From SZAS-103 sp038316385 (GTDB taxonomy: Bacteria > Pseudomonadota > Gammaproteobacteria > Xanthomonadales > Xanthomonadaceae): DNA of 64,000 nt. A program made the position numbers and the translations under genes. Positions 27,372-37,455 of this stretch are shown here, piece after piece (position 1 is the first letter of the stretch; each line of letters begins with the position of its first letter). The DNA lies in assembly GCA_038316385.1 (NCBI GenBank), contig JBBQAN010000003.1:115290-179289 (forward strand), read 5' to 3'. The notes under the pieces were generated by a model. That model was given only the letters and a program-made list of their open reading frames with translations. It did not search any database and was not told the DNA's origin.

Positions 27372-28759
27372 GTTTGCCGCCATGTTTCGCCAGCGCAGCG
27401 AGCGCCGATGCTGCGCACGCGATTCCGCTCATTTCACTCGACTCCGCGGCACTGCCTGACTGGCTGACGAAGCAGCCGGAACGCGTGCGACGTTGGGTCG
27501 CGGCGCAAAGCTTCAACGCGAATGCGAACAGCGTGCTGTTGTTGCCCGATGCCGATGGCACGCCATCGGCTGCGCTCATTGGCGTGGCGGATGCGAGCGA
27601 TCCACTCGCACTCGCGGCATGCCCGTTTGCATTGCCGCCGGGCACGTATGTCTTGGGCAAGACCGGCCTGCGCATCGAACCTGCGATGGCATTGTTGGGC
27701 TGGGGCTTGGGTGCGTACCGTTTCGAACGCTATCGCAAACCGGCGCGTGCGCCGGCGCGACTGTTGCTCGAGGACGCGGCTGCGGAAAGCTCGGAAGCGT
27801 TCGCCATGCTCAAGGCCAGCACGCTGGTGCGCGATCTGGTCAACACTCCGACCGAGGACATGGGCCCGGACGAACTCGAGGCGGTCGCGCACAGACTCGC
27901 GAAAGCCTATGGCGGCAACGTCGAGACCATCGTCGGAGAGGCCCTGCTCGCAGCGAATTTTCCGACCATCCACGCGGTTGGTCGCGCCTCGCATCGCGCG
28001 CCGCGGCTGATCGCACTGCGTTGGGGCGACGCTGTGCATCCGCACGTCATCGTCGCAGGCAAAGGCGTGTGCTTCGACACTGGCGGTCTGAGCATCAAGT
28101 CCGGCGACGGCATGCGCAACATGAAGAAGGACATGGGCGGCGCGGCGCATGCGCTCGGTCTGGCGCAACTCGTGATGGCGACGCATTTGCCGTTGCGGCT
28201 CACCGTCTTGATTCCAGCTGTGGAAAACGCGATCGCCAGCAATGCATTCCGCCCCGGCGAAGTCATCCGCACGCGTGCTGGCATCACCGTGGAGATCGAC
28301 AACACCGATGCAGAAGGCCGGCTGGTGCTGTGCGATGCGCTGGCTTATGCAGTCGAACAGTCGCCGGCGTTGCTGATCGATTTCGCGACGCTCACCGGCG
28401 CCGCGCGCGTTGCCCTCGGCCCCGAAGTGCCCGCGTTGTTCTGCAATGACGATGCGCTTGCCACCGATTTTCTGAAAGCCGCGCAGCGGATGCGCGATCC
28501 GTTGTGGCGGATGCCGTTGTGGAAGCCGTATCTGCATTACCTCAAGAGCAACGTGGCCGACATCGCCAACTCGGGTGCGTCGCGTATGGGCGGCGCGATT
28601 ACGGCGGCGCTCTATCTGCAACGTTTCGTGCCAGATACGCTTCCATGGGCGCACATGGATGCGTATGCGTGGAACGATTCCGACCGTCCCGGCCATCCTG
28701 CCGGTGGCGATGCGCAGGGCCTGCGCGCGGCCTATGCGTTGTTGAAGACAAGATGCTGA
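27368..28759 (+). CDS. Leucyl aminopeptidase family protein (M17)
   Basis: 463-residue cytosolic metallopeptidase. The two-metal catalytic domain shows GKGVCFDTGGLSIKSGDGM (metal lysine and aspartate), KKDMGGAAHALG, and the M17 signature NTDAEGRL. Other conserved points are LVNTPTEDMGP and DFATLTGAARVALG. The N-terminal 160 residues are less conserved. It is likely to remove N-terminal residues from peptides in amino-acid recycling. The start overlaps the HAD gene stop (ATGA). Confidence 0.93.
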   Translation: MSLPPCFASAASADAAHAIPLISLDSAALPDWLTKQPERVRRWVAAQSFNANANSVLLLPDADGTPSAALIGVADASDPLALAACPFALPPGTYVLGKTGLRIEPAMALLGWGLGAYRFERYRKPARAPARLLLEDAAAESSEAFAMLKASTLVRDLVNTPTEDMGPDELEAVAHRLAKAYGGNVETIVGEALLAANFPTIHAVGRASHRAPRLIALRWGDAVHPHVIVAGKGVCFDTGGLSIKSGDGMRNMKKDMGGAAHALGLAQLVMATHLPLRLTVLIPAVENAIASNAFRPGEVIRTRAGITVEIDNTDAEGRLVLCDALAYAVEQSPALLIDFATLTGAARVALGPEVPALFCNDDALATDFLKAAQRMRDPLWRMPLWKPYLHYLKSNVADIANSGASRMGGAITAALYLQRFVPDTLPWAHMDAYAWNDSDRPGHPAGGDAQGLRAAYALLKTRC

Positions 28760-29018
28760 AGCAGCTGTGTCGATGCATCACGCATGTGACAGCTTGTGCT
28801 GCATCAGGTGACGACCGTCACTACCCAGCGGCCTTGCGATCGCCAACAATACGTCGCACAGAGGCGGCACTGCATTCCTTCGGTCACAAGTGCCGCGCGA
28901 GGCATCGATGTTGGTAGCCGCAACTGCATTGAAAAACATTCCGCCATGTTACGGTCGCGCCACAACAACGTCCCCGGCTATGCTTTGCAATCCCGATTGA
29001 CTACATGACCAACGCCGC

Positions 29019-30272
29019 ATGGATCGTGCCCAGGATTTGCTGAAGGAACTGCGCATCGAACGCAACGCACCGCCGCCGCCGCGCTCGTGGCGTTGGTTGT
29101 GGATCGTGCTGGCGATCGTCGTGGTGACGACGGTCATCGCCGTGGCGGTCCGGATGCTGCGCGCCGACAATTCCCCGCAGGTGCATACCGCGACCGCAAC
29201 CGCGATCGGCGGCGCAGGCGGCAATGCATCGGTGCTCGACGCGACCGGCTATGTCGTCGCACGGCGCGAAGCCACGGTGTCGTCGAAAATCACCGGCAAG
29301 GTCAAAGAGGTGTTCATCGAGGAAGGCCAGCATGTCGATGCGGGTTTCGTGATGGCGACGCTCGATCCTGTCGATGCCGATGCGCAGCGCAGCCTTTCGA
29401 CAGCGCAAGTCGCCGCCGCGCGCAGCCAGGTGGACAGCATGCAGGCGCAACTCAAGTCGGCCGATGCCGATGCCACGCGTTTCCAGGAACTCGCTGCGCG
29501 CAAACTGGTCTCGCGGTCGCAACTCGATCAAGCCGTCGCCGCGCGCGACAATCTGCGTGCGCAATTGCAGGCCTCGCAGCACAATGTGCAGGTTGCCAGC
29601 GATAACGCCCACATCGCCGATCTCGGCGTAGACAACACCATCGTGCGCGCGCCGTTCGCGGGCGTGATTATCGCCAAGGCAGCTCAGGCCGGCGAAATCG
29701 TGTCGCCATTTTCGGCCGGCGGCGGCTTCACTCGCACCGGCATCGGCACGATCGTCGATATGGATTCGCTGGAAGTCGAAGTAGACGTCAATGAAGCCTA
29801 TATCGGCCGCGTGCAGCCGAAGATGCCGGTCGAAGCGGTGCTCAACGCATATCCGGACTGGAAGATTCCCGCCGAAGTCATCGCCATCATTCCGACCGCC
29901 GACCGCGGCAAGGCGACTGTAAAAGTGCGCATTGCGTTGAAGGTGAAGGATCCGCGCATCGTGCCCGACATGGGCGTGAAGGTGAGTTTTCTGGAGTCGA
30001 CGCCAACCGGCGCCACGCCGAAAGCAGCAGGCGTGCGTGTGCCGGCGAACGCGATTGTCGAACGCGATGGCAAGAAGATCGCCTTTGTGATCGGCGACAA
30101 GAACAAGATCGAACAGCACGAGCTCACCGTTGGCAATGCGATGGGCGACGACCGTCAGGTGCTCAGCGGATTGAGTGCCGGCGACAGCGTGGTGCTCGAT
30201 CCATCCGACAAATTGGGCAATGGCGCGAACGTGCGGATCGCGTCCGACGACGCCGATTCCGGTTCGCAATAA
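29019..30272 (+). CDS. HlyD/MacA-like periplasmic adaptor subunit
   Basis: 417-residue membrane-fusion protein. One N-terminal membrane helix (WRWLWIVLAIVVVTTVIAVAV) is followed by a biotinyl-lipoyl half (VTGYVVARREATVSSKITGKV is split around LDATGYVV), a coiled-coil hairpin (about 115-200, rich in A, Q, D), the second lipoyl half NTIVRAPFAGVI and a beta-barrel. It heads a four-gene export operon with an ATPase and two FtsX-like permeases, resembling MacAB and peptide or lipoprotein exporters. The outer-membrane channel is not encoded here. Confidence 0.9.
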   Translation: MDRAQDLLKELRIERNAPPPPRSWRWLWIVLAIVVVTTVIAVAVRMLRADNSPQVHTATATAIGGAGGNASVLDATGYVVARREATVSSKITGKVKEVFIEEGQHVDAGFVMATLDPVDADAQRSLSTAQVAAARSQVDSMQAQLKSADADATRFQELAARKLVSRSQLDQAVAARDNLRAQLQASQHNVQVASDNAHIADLGVDNTIVRAPFAGVIIAKAAQAGEIVSPFSAGGGFTRTGIGTIVDMDSLEVEVDVNEAYIGRVQPKMPVEAVLNAYPDWKIPAEVIAIIPTADRGKATVKVRIALKVKDPRIVPDMGVKVSFLESTPTGATPKAAGVRVPANAIVERDGKKIAFVIGDKNKIEQHELTVGNAMGDDRQVLSGLSAGDSVVLDPSDKLGNGANVRIASDDADSGSQ

Positions 30273-30315
30273 CGCATACAAGATACGTGTGGTGCATCTT
30301 ACGGAGGACGCAACA

Positions 30316-31008
<693 letters not shown>

Positions 31009-31029
31009 TCGGATGGAAGGAGAGATCGC

Positions 31030-32187
31030 ATGAAATACCTGTCGCTGGTCTGGGCCGCGTTATTCCGCAGCAAGACGCGCACCTTGCTGACCTTGTTGTC
31101 GGTGGTTGCGGCGTTCCTGTTGTTCGGCATGCTCGATTCGGTGCGTGTGGCGTTCAACTCCGGCGGCAGCGTGGATGGCGCCAATCGTCTGATCGTCTCC
31201 TCGCGCCTGTCGATCACACAATCGCTGCCGGTCAGCCTGGCGCCACAGATCGAAGCGGTGAAGAGTGTCAAGAAAGTGGTGTACGCGATGTGGTTTGGCG
31301 GAATCTACAAGGATCCAAAGAACTTTTTCCCGAACTTCTCGGTCTCGGACAATTATTTCGATGTTTTCACCGATTTCGAAATCCCGCCAGACCAACTGAA
31401 GGCGTTCCGCGCCAATCGCACCGGCGCTGTCGTTGGCGAAGCGCTGGCAAAAAAGTTCGGCTGGAAAATCGGCGACACGATTCCGCTGCAGGCGACGATC
31501 TTCCCGCGCAATGGCAGCAACGACTGGCCGTTGCAACTCAGCGCCATCTTTCGCGCCAAGGATCGCAAGAATGCCGGCGCGGAAATGCAGTTGATGATGC
31601 ACTGGAAGTATTTCGACGAATCCAACGACTACATCAAGAGCAAGGTGAGCTGGTTCACCGTGCAACTCGCCAATCCCAACGATGCGGTGCGCGTGGCGAA
31701 GGCGATCGATGCGATCTCGGCCAACTCCGACCACGAGACGAAGAGCGAAACCGAATCCGCGTTCCAGCAATCCTTCGCCAAGCAGTTCGCCGACATCGGG
31801 CTGATCGTCACCGCGATCATGGGCGCGGTGTTCTTTACCTTGTTGTTGCTGACAGGCAACACGATGGCGCAGGCGGTACGCGAACGCATTCCGGAGCTCG
31901 CGATCCTCAAGACGATCGGCTTCCGCGACGGCACCGTGTTAATGCTGGTGATGACCGAATCGGTGCTGCTGGTCGTCTTGGGCGGACTGATCGGGCTCGG
32001 CCTTGCAGCGGTCATCATGCCTGGCGTCGCCGCTGCCAGCGGTGGCGCAATCCAGCTGCCGAACGTGCCAGGGCAGACATGGGTCGTCGGACTGGTATTG
32101 ATGGTGGTGATCGGGATCGTGGTTGGTTTGCTGCCAGCATTGCGTGCGCAGCGCCTGAAAATCGTCGATGCATTGGCCGGTCGCTAG
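31030..32187 (+). CDS. ABC transporter permease, FtsX-like/MacB type
   Basis: 385 residues. One N-terminal helix (TRTLLTLLSVVAAFLLFGML), a large periplasmic MacB_PCD domain (about 45-260) and three C-terminal helices (about 265-285, 315-340, 350-375) with the ERIPELAILKTIGFRDG coupling-helix motif of FtsX-like permeases. No ATPase is fused. It pairs with the next gene. Confidence 0.9.
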   Translation: MKYLSLVWAALFRSKTRTLLTLLSVVAAFLLFGMLDSVRVAFNSGGSVDGANRLIVSSRLSITQSLPVSLAPQIEAVKSVKKVVYAMWFGGIYKDPKNFFPNFSVSDNYFDVFTDFEIPPDQLKAFRANRTGAVVGEALAKKFGWKIGDTIPLQATIFPRNGSNDWPLQLSAIFRAKDRKNAGAEMQLMMHWKYFDESNDYIKSKVSWFTVQLANPNDAVRVAKAIDAISANSDHETKSETESAFQQSFAKQFADIGLIVTAIMGAVFFTLLLLTGNTMAQAVRERIPELAILKTIGFRDGTVLMLVMTESVLLVVLGGLIGLGLAAVIMPGVAAASGGAIQLPNVPGQTWVVGLVLMVVIGIVVGLLPALRAQRLKIVDALAGR

Positions 32188-32196
32188 GAGTACCCC

Positions 32197-33504
32197 ATGC
32201 CCAACTGGCTCGCAAATCTGATTTCGATTGTCCTGCTGATCATTGGCCTTGTGGTCTGGATCATCCTGCCGTGGTACGCGGTGGTGGCCGTCGCGATCGC
32301 GATGGCGCTATGGCTGTTGCTCGCGCGCAGCGGTCGCTTGTCGCTGGCGGCCACCGGCATCGGCATCGCATCGCTGCCGCAACGCTGGGGCGCATCGTCG
32401 GTGATCGTGGTCGGTATCGCTGGCGTGGTCGGCGTGCTTGTCGCGATGCTGGCGATGGGCGAGGGTTTCCAAGCTACGCTCAACAACACCGGCAGCGACG
32501 ACACCGCCATCATCCTGCGCGGCGGCTCGCACGCCGAGACAAATTCGGTCATCACGCGCGATCAGATTCCGTTGATTTCGAACCTGCCCGGCATCGCCAA
32601 AGACAGCGATGGCAAACCCCTGCTGTCGCCGGAATTGTCGCAGGTGATCAACTTGCCGATGAAATCCTCCGGCACCGACGCGAATGCGCAGGTGCGTGGC
32701 GTCGGCGACGCTGCGTGGGCGGTACGCGGCAATATCCGCATCGTCGAAGGCCGCAAGTTCAGTGCCGGCCTGCGCGAGCTCGTCGTTGGGCAGGGAGCGC
32801 AGCATCAGTTCCGCGGACTTGATGTCGGCAAGACATTGCGGCTGGCGAACCAGGACTGGACCATCGTCGGCAAATTCACGTCCGGCGACGCGCACGATTC
32901 CGAGTTGTGGAGCGATGCAGAAACGCTGGCCTCCACGTACCGTCGCACCGCATTTCAGTCGATTACGGTGCGTCTAGACGGCAAGTCCGGGTTCAAGCAA
33001 TTGAAGGCGGCAGTGGATGCCGATCCGCGCCTGAAACTCGACGTCCAGACCACGCACGCCTATTACAGCAAGCAGTCGGGCAATCTGACCAAGGTCATCA
33101 GTGTTCTCGGCACCGTCATCGGCGCCATCATGGCGATCGGTGCGGTGTTCGGCGCGCTCAACACGATGTACGCGGCTGTCGCCGGACGCGCGCGCGAGAT
33201 CGCGACGATGCGCGCGATCGGTTTCCAAGGGTTGCCGGTCGTCGTCGCGGTGATGCTGGAAACGATGCTGCTGGCATTGCTCGGCGGCATCCTTGGCGCT
33301 GCGATTGCATGGGCGATCTTCAATGGCTATACGGTTTCCACGCTCAGTTCGAACTTCAGCCAGCTCGTGTTCCAGTTCAAGGTATCGCCAGCACTGCTGT
33401 GGAGCGGCTTGAAATGGGCTTTGGGTATCGGCCTCGTCGGAGGATTGTTTCCGGCCATGCGTGCTGCGCGGCTGCCGGTGACGGAAGCGTTGCGAGCGAC
33501 GTGA
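32197..33504 (+). CDS. ABC transporter permease, FtsX-like/MacB type, second subunit
   Basis: 435 residues. It differs from its neighbour by two extra N-terminal helices (about 6-30 and 32-50) before the canonical one at 65-88. Then follow a MacB_PCD periplasmic domain and three C-terminal helices with REIATMRAIGFQGLPVVVA as coupling motif. It starts 9 bp after the first permease. Last gene of the export operon; the substrate is unknown. Confidence 0.9.
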   Translation: MPNWLANLISIVLLIIGLVVWIILPWYAVVAVAIAMALWLLLARSGRLSLAATGIGIASLPQRWGASSVIVVGIAGVVGVLVAMLAMGEGFQATLNNTGSDDTAIILRGGSHAETNSVITRDQIPLISNLPGIAKDSDGKPLLSPELSQVINLPMKSSGTDANAQVRGVGDAAWAVRGNIRIVEGRKFSAGLRELVVGQGAQHQFRGLDVGKTLRLANQDWTIVGKFTSGDAHDSELWSDAETLASTYRRTAFQSITVRLDGKSGFKQLKAAVDADPRLKLDVQTTHAYYSKQSGNLTKVISVLGTVIGAIMAIGAVFGALNTMYAAVAGRAREIATMRAIGFQGLPVVVAVMLETMLLALLGGILGAAIAWAIFNGYTVSTLSSNFSQLVFQFKVSPALLWSGLKWALGIGLVGGLFPAMRAARLPVTEALRAT

Positions 33505-33521
33505 TCAGCTGGTGCTGGAGT

Positions 33522-34421
33522 TCATGATGCGCGCACTTTGGCGCGGATGACGATCGCCACGCCGACCAGAATCACCGCCATCGCACCGATTTCGTGCATG
33601 CCGAACGTCTCGTGCAACAGCAGCGCGCCGAGCATCACTGCGATCGGCGGATTGATGTAGGCGTAGCTTGTAGCGAGCGCGGGGCGCACGTGATGCAGCA
33701 GCCAGATGTAGGCAGTGAAGCCGATGATCGAGCCGAACACCACGAGGTAGGCCACCGCAAGCGTCGCCTGTGTCGACGGCAGCGCGTGCATGCGCTCGCC
33801 GGTCAGCACGCTGGTCGCGAGCATCCATGCCGCGCCGCACAGCATCTGCCCTGCTGCGGACATGAAGGGTGTGGGCAAGTCCCGGTTGCGACTCCAGACC
33901 GATCCCCAGGCCCATGCGATCGGCGCGACCATCAGCGCGAACATGCCCTGCGGCGTTGCACTCAGCGCGCTGCCGGCGTTGAGCCAGAGGATGCCGATGA
34001 AACCGATCGCAAGCCCCATCCATTCGCCGCGGCTCGGATGGCGTCCGCGCAGCACGCCGAACAACGCCGCCCACAACGGCATCGACGCGACCGCGATCGC
34101 GGCGAGTCCCGATGACACCTGTTTTTCAGCGAAGGTGACCAAGCCGTTCGACAGCAGCACCATCCAGATGCCGAGCACGGCGAGCGTCTGCCATTGCGCG
34201 CGGGTCGGTGCCGGTTCGCCGCGCCTGCGCAGCACGGCATACATCAGCGCACCGGCCACCGCCATGCGCACCGAACCCATCAGAAATGGCGGAAAACCTT
34301 CAAGGCTGATGCGGATCGCGAGGTAAGTCGAACCCCAGATCACATACACCGACACCAGAGCCAGGGCGACGGCCAGTCTTGTCGGCACCTTTCTTTCAGC
34401 GACCATCGGAACGGAACTCAT
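33522..34421 (-). CDS. EamA/DMT-family exporter, YedA-like
   Basis: 299 residues with ten hydrophobic segments in two EamA repeats (about 15-145 and 155-290). The opening VYVIWGSTYLAIRISLEGFPP and the second-repeat HHVRPALATSYAYINPPIAVMLG are typical of YedA-type drug/metabolite exporters. The ATG at 34421 has an AGGAG upstream. The frame stays open to 35117 only as a shadow of the regulator gene. It is divergent from an Lrp/AsnC regulator, a common arrangement for amino-acid exporters, so amino-acid export is a reasonable guess. Confidence 0.88.
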   Translation of the reverse strand: MSSVPMVAERKVPTRLAVALALVSVYVIWGSTYLAIRISLEGFPPFLMGSVRMAVAGALMYAVLRRRGEPAPTRAQWQTLAVLGIWMVLLSNGLVTFAEKQVSSGLAAIAVASMPLWAALFGVLRGRHPSRGEWMGLAIGFIGILWLNAGSALSATPQGMFALMVAPIAWAWGSVWSRNRDLPTPFMSAAGQMLCGAAWMLATSVLTGERMHALPSTQATLAVAYLVVFGSIIGFTAYIWLLHHVRPALATSYAYINPPIAVMLGALLLHETFGMHEIGAMAVILVGVAIVIRAKVRAS

Positions 34422-34517
34422 CGTGCACTCCTGTGCGGGTACCGGTTCGGATAGGTCATGCATCGCGATCCACGATCGAAGCCTAGCCGGTGACCGCGCG
34501 CAGCGGTTGAAAAAACA

Positions 34518-34531
34518 TGCGTCGTGACGCA
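34518..34531. promoter_or_regulatory. Palindrome in the divergent exporter/regulator region
   Basis: Perfect inverted repeat TGCGTC-GT-GACGCA. It lies in the 120-bp divergent region and covers the upstream candidate start codon (GTG 34524) of the Lrp-type gene. A likely site for the regulator itself. Confidence 0.5.
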
Positions 34532-34541
34532 AAAATATTGC

Positions 34542-35033
34542 GTGTCCGAATTTCCTGTCCTCGACGAGTTTGATCATCACCTGCTTGAACTGCTGCAGCG
34601 CGATGCCTCGGTTACGCTGGCCTTTCTTGGCGAGGCGATCGGACTGTCGGCAAGCGCCGTGCAGCGGCGCATCCATCGCTACCGCAAGATCGGCCTGCTG
34701 CGCGAAGTCGCGGTGCTCGATGCCGGGCTGCTGCCGGCGGTCACGCTCGCGGCGGTATGGGTCACGATGGAGCGCGATACCTTTCGACTGCATTCGGCGT
34801 TTCGCGCACGCATGCGCGCCGCCCCGGAAGTGCAACAGTGCTACGCGGTCGCCGGCCAGTGGGATTATCTGGTGATCATCGCGGCGCGCAGCGTCGCGCA
34901 TTACCGCGAAGTGGCCGAGAAGCTGTTCGTCGATGAGGGAACAGTCAAGCGTTACGAGACGCGGCTGGTGTTCGACACCATCAAGCAGGGCATCAGCCTG
35001 CCGACGCGCCCGTCGCAACGTCGCAAAAAATGA
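34542..35033 (+). CDS. Lrp/AsnC family transcriptional regulator
   Basis: 163 residues (169 if the GTG at 34524 is used). The helix-turn-helix comes from LDEFDHHLLELLQRDASVT through GLSASAVQRRIHRYRKIGLL, followed by the RAM/AsnC ligand-binding domain with VQQCYAVAGQWDYLVII. I prefer the GTG at 34542 because the upstream GTG falls inside a palindrome that looks like an operator. Divergent from the YedA-like exporter, which it probably controls; the ligand is likely an amino acid. Confidence 0.9.
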   Translation: MSEFPVLDEFDHHLLELLQRDASVTLAFLGEAIGLSASAVQRRIHRYRKIGLLREVAVLDAGLLPAVTLAAVWVTMERDTFRLHSAFRARMRAAPEVQQCYAVAGQWDYLVIIAARSVAHYREVAEKLFVDEGTVKRYETRLVFDTIKQGISLPTRPSQRRKK

Positions 35034-35073
35034 AACGGTGTTCTTCTCGCCGATGCCGCCGTCTGCCGGAAAC

Positions 35074-35098
35074 AAAAAACCGCCACGCGGACGGTCTT
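35074..35098 (-). terminator. Intrinsic terminator of prc
   Basis: Stem ACCGTC..GGCGGT with a short loop at 35079-35095, followed on the minus strand by six T. It lies just past the prc stop and opposite the end of the Lrp gene. Confidence 0.65.
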
Positions 35099-35123
35099 TC
35101 GTTCGCTCAATTTGCAACTCGCG

Positions 35124-37364
35124 TCAGTTCGCCCACTCTCCGTGTGTACGTTCCGGCAGCACCTGCGCGGCGAGCTTGGTGTCGGTGCCGAGCAGGTCGA
35201 TCGCATCGCCGAGGATCGCGGCGGCCTCGCGTTGCAGCGGGCTGATACGGTCTTTGGCTTCCTTCTCCAGCTTAGCTTCGACCGCGATGTTGCGCTCGTC
35301 GGCCTGCAGGCCATCGTCGGCGCGCTCGTCGTCCGGCACGTCAAGGCCGGCCTTCTTGCGTTCGGCATCGCGCTGCTTGCGCTTGGCCTCATTGCGGTCG
35401 CGCTCGGCGGTGCGATCGGCCAAGTTCAACGACAGGGTTTTCTTGTCGGCCTGCACGCGGAATTCGGTGTAGTCCTGCATCCACCATTGATATTCGCGCT
35501 CGGTCTTCACCCGTGCATCGTGCAGCAACGACAGTTGCGGCAGCAGGCCTGCGAAGTGGCTGAGCGGCCGGTATTCGGCAGATTTGATCTCGGTGTACGG
35601 CAATGCGTTGTCGTACGTGCTCTCTCCATATTCCTTGCCATCCAGGCTCGCCGGGAACGCAATATCCGGCACTACGCCCTTGTGCTGGGTGCTGCCGCCG
35701 TTGACGCGGAAGAATTCGGCGACAGTCAGCTTCAGTTGTCCGTAATGCTCGCTATCCGGACGCGGAACGCGGTCGAGGTCGATCAGGTTTTGCACAGTGC
35801 CCTTGCCGAAAGTGTTCTCGCCGACAATCAGGCCGCGACCGTAATCCTGAATCGCCGCAGCGAAGATTTCCGAGGCCGACGCCGAACCGCGATTGACCAC
35901 GACCGCAAGCGGGCCGGTCCAGGTCGCGTGGCTGACATCGTCGTTCTGCACGTCAACATGACCGCCTGTCTCGCGCACCTGCACAACCGGGCCGGCGCCG
36001 ATGAACAGGCCGGTGAGATCGATCGCTTCGGTCAGCGAACCGCCGCCGTTGTCGCGCAGATCCATCACCACGCCATCGACTTTCTGCGCTTTGAACTGGG
36101 CGAGGATTTTTGCGACATCGCGCGTGGCCGAGGCGTAGTTCGGATCGTTGCTGCGACGGCCTTCGAAATCCTCGTAGAACGTCGGCAGTTCAATCACGCC
36201 GATAGCATGTTTCATCGCGCCGGTGCCGGTTTCGATGATGCGTGATTTCGCGGCTTGCTCTTCCAGGCGCACCTTCTGGCGAACGATGGTGACGGTCATC
36301 GGCTTGGCGTCCACGCCGGCATCACCGGGCAGGATTTCGAGCCGCACCTTGGTGTTCTTGTCGCCGCGGATCTTGTCGACAACATCATCGATGCGCCAGC
36401 CGACGACGTCTTCCATCGTCCCGCTCGCGCCTTGGCCGACCGCAGTGATCCGATCGCCGATCTTGATCTTGCCGGACGTTGCAGCCGGGCCGCCGGGAAC
36501 CATCGAGCGCACCGCGACGTAATCGTCCTGCTTCTGCAGCACCGCGCCAATGCCTTCGAGCGACAGCCGCATCGAGATATTGAAATTCTCGGTGGTGCGC
36601 GGGGTCATGTAATTGGTGTGCGGATCGAGCGACATCGCGTACGAATCGAGGAAGGTCTGGAAGATGTCCTCGCCGGTCAGCAGATGCGCGCGGCTGGCGA
36701 GTTCGCTGTAACGCTTGCCCAGCGTCTTGCGGATTTCGTCCATGTTTTTGCCGGCGAGCTTCAGGCGCAGCACGTCGTTCTTGACGTATTTGCGCCACAG
36801 GTCGTCGAGCGCGGCGGTGTCGGCAGCCCACGGCACGTCCTTGCGATCGTAGGCCCAGCTGTCCTGGCCGCTGAAATCGAAATCCTGCTTGAGCAACGCT
36901 TGCGCAAATGCGACGCGCTCATCCACGCGGTGCAGATAAACCGAGAAAATATCGAACGCCGGTTGCAGGTGTTCGGACTTGATCGCATCGTCGAGCGTGG
37001 TCTTGTAGGGCGCGAAACGATTGATGTCGGCCTGGGTGAAAAACAACTTGCTGCCGTCGAGATCGTCGAGGTAGCGCTTGAAGATCTGCGCGGACATCGC
37101 ATCGTCGAGCGGCTCGGGACGGTAATGGAACTGGCCGTCGCTGAGCAAGCCATAGACCAGCCGTGCGGCGCGTGCTTCCTCGGCAGTCGGCGCAAGCGTG
37201 CCCGCCGTACTGCGCGGAGCGGCTGCAGCGTTGCTCGCGAGCGCAGCCGGAGCATTGGATGCGATCAGATGCTGCGGTTCACGCGCGGAGGTATGGGTCA
37301 GCGAATGGCCCGCGATGAACAGCGGCACGATTAACACCAGCGGAAGCAGGAGAATTTTGCGCAT
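35124..37364 (-). CDS. prc: Tail-specific (carboxy-terminal processing) protease
   Basis: 746-residue periplasmic S41 protease. A signal peptide (KILLLPLVLIVPLFIAGHSL) is followed by a helical N-terminal region, a PDZ domain (about 250-335) and the protease core. The catalytic serine is in NRGSASASEIFAAAIQDYG and the lysine 25 residues on, in ENTFGKGTVQN. DLRDNGGGSL is the core motif upstream. The charged C-terminal tail (DUF3340-like) is present. The family trims lipid-modified or peptidoglycan-linked proteins, for example FtsI, and tagged proteins. Start at 37364 chosen for the AAGGA upstream. Confidence 0.95.
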   Translation of the reverse strand: MRKILLLPLVLIVPLFIAGHSLTHTSAREPQHLIASNAPAALASNAAAAPRSTAGTLAPTAEEARAARLVYGLLSDGQFHYRPEPLDDAMSAQIFKRYLDDLDGSKLFFTQADINRFAPYKTTLDDAIKSEHLQPAFDIFSVYLHRVDERVAFAQALLKQDFDFSGQDSWAYDRKDVPWAADTAALDDLWRKYVKNDVLRLKLAGKNMDEIRKTLGKRYSELASRAHLLTGEDIFQTFLDSYAMSLDPHTNYMTPRTTENFNISMRLSLEGIGAVLQKQDDYVAVRSMVPGGPAATSGKIKIGDRITAVGQGASGTMEDVVGWRIDDVVDKIRGDKNTKVRLEILPGDAGVDAKPMTVTIVRQKVRLEEQAAKSRIIETGTGAMKHAIGVIELPTFYEDFEGRRSNDPNYASATRDVAKILAQFKAQKVDGVVMDLRDNGGGSLTEAIDLTGLFIGAGPVVQVRETGGHVDVQNDDVSHATWTGPLAVVVNRGSASASEIFAAAIQDYGRGLIVGENTFGKGTVQNLIDLDRVPRPDSEHYGQLKLTVAEFFRVNGGSTQHKGVVPDIAFPASLDGKEYGESTYDNALPYTEIKSAEYRPLSHFAGLLPQLSLLHDARVKTEREYQWWMQDYTEFRVQADKKTLSLNLADRTAERDRNEAKRKQRDAERKKAGLDVPDDERADDGLQADERNIAVEAKLEKEAKDRISPLQREAAAILGDAIDLLGTDTKLAAQVLPERTHGEWAN

Positions 37365-37455
37365 CGAAATCCTTGGAAACATCTACATCACAGGGTGACA
37401 GCATGCACGATCAGCCTGAATCCGGCCTGTGCCGGAAGGACTAAACCGAGTGAAA

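Noticed and set aside
34422..35117. Leftward extension of the DMT exporter to 35117
   Set aside because: It is antisense to the Lrp-type regulator and lacks a membrane-protein pattern; ATG 34421 has a ribosome-binding site.
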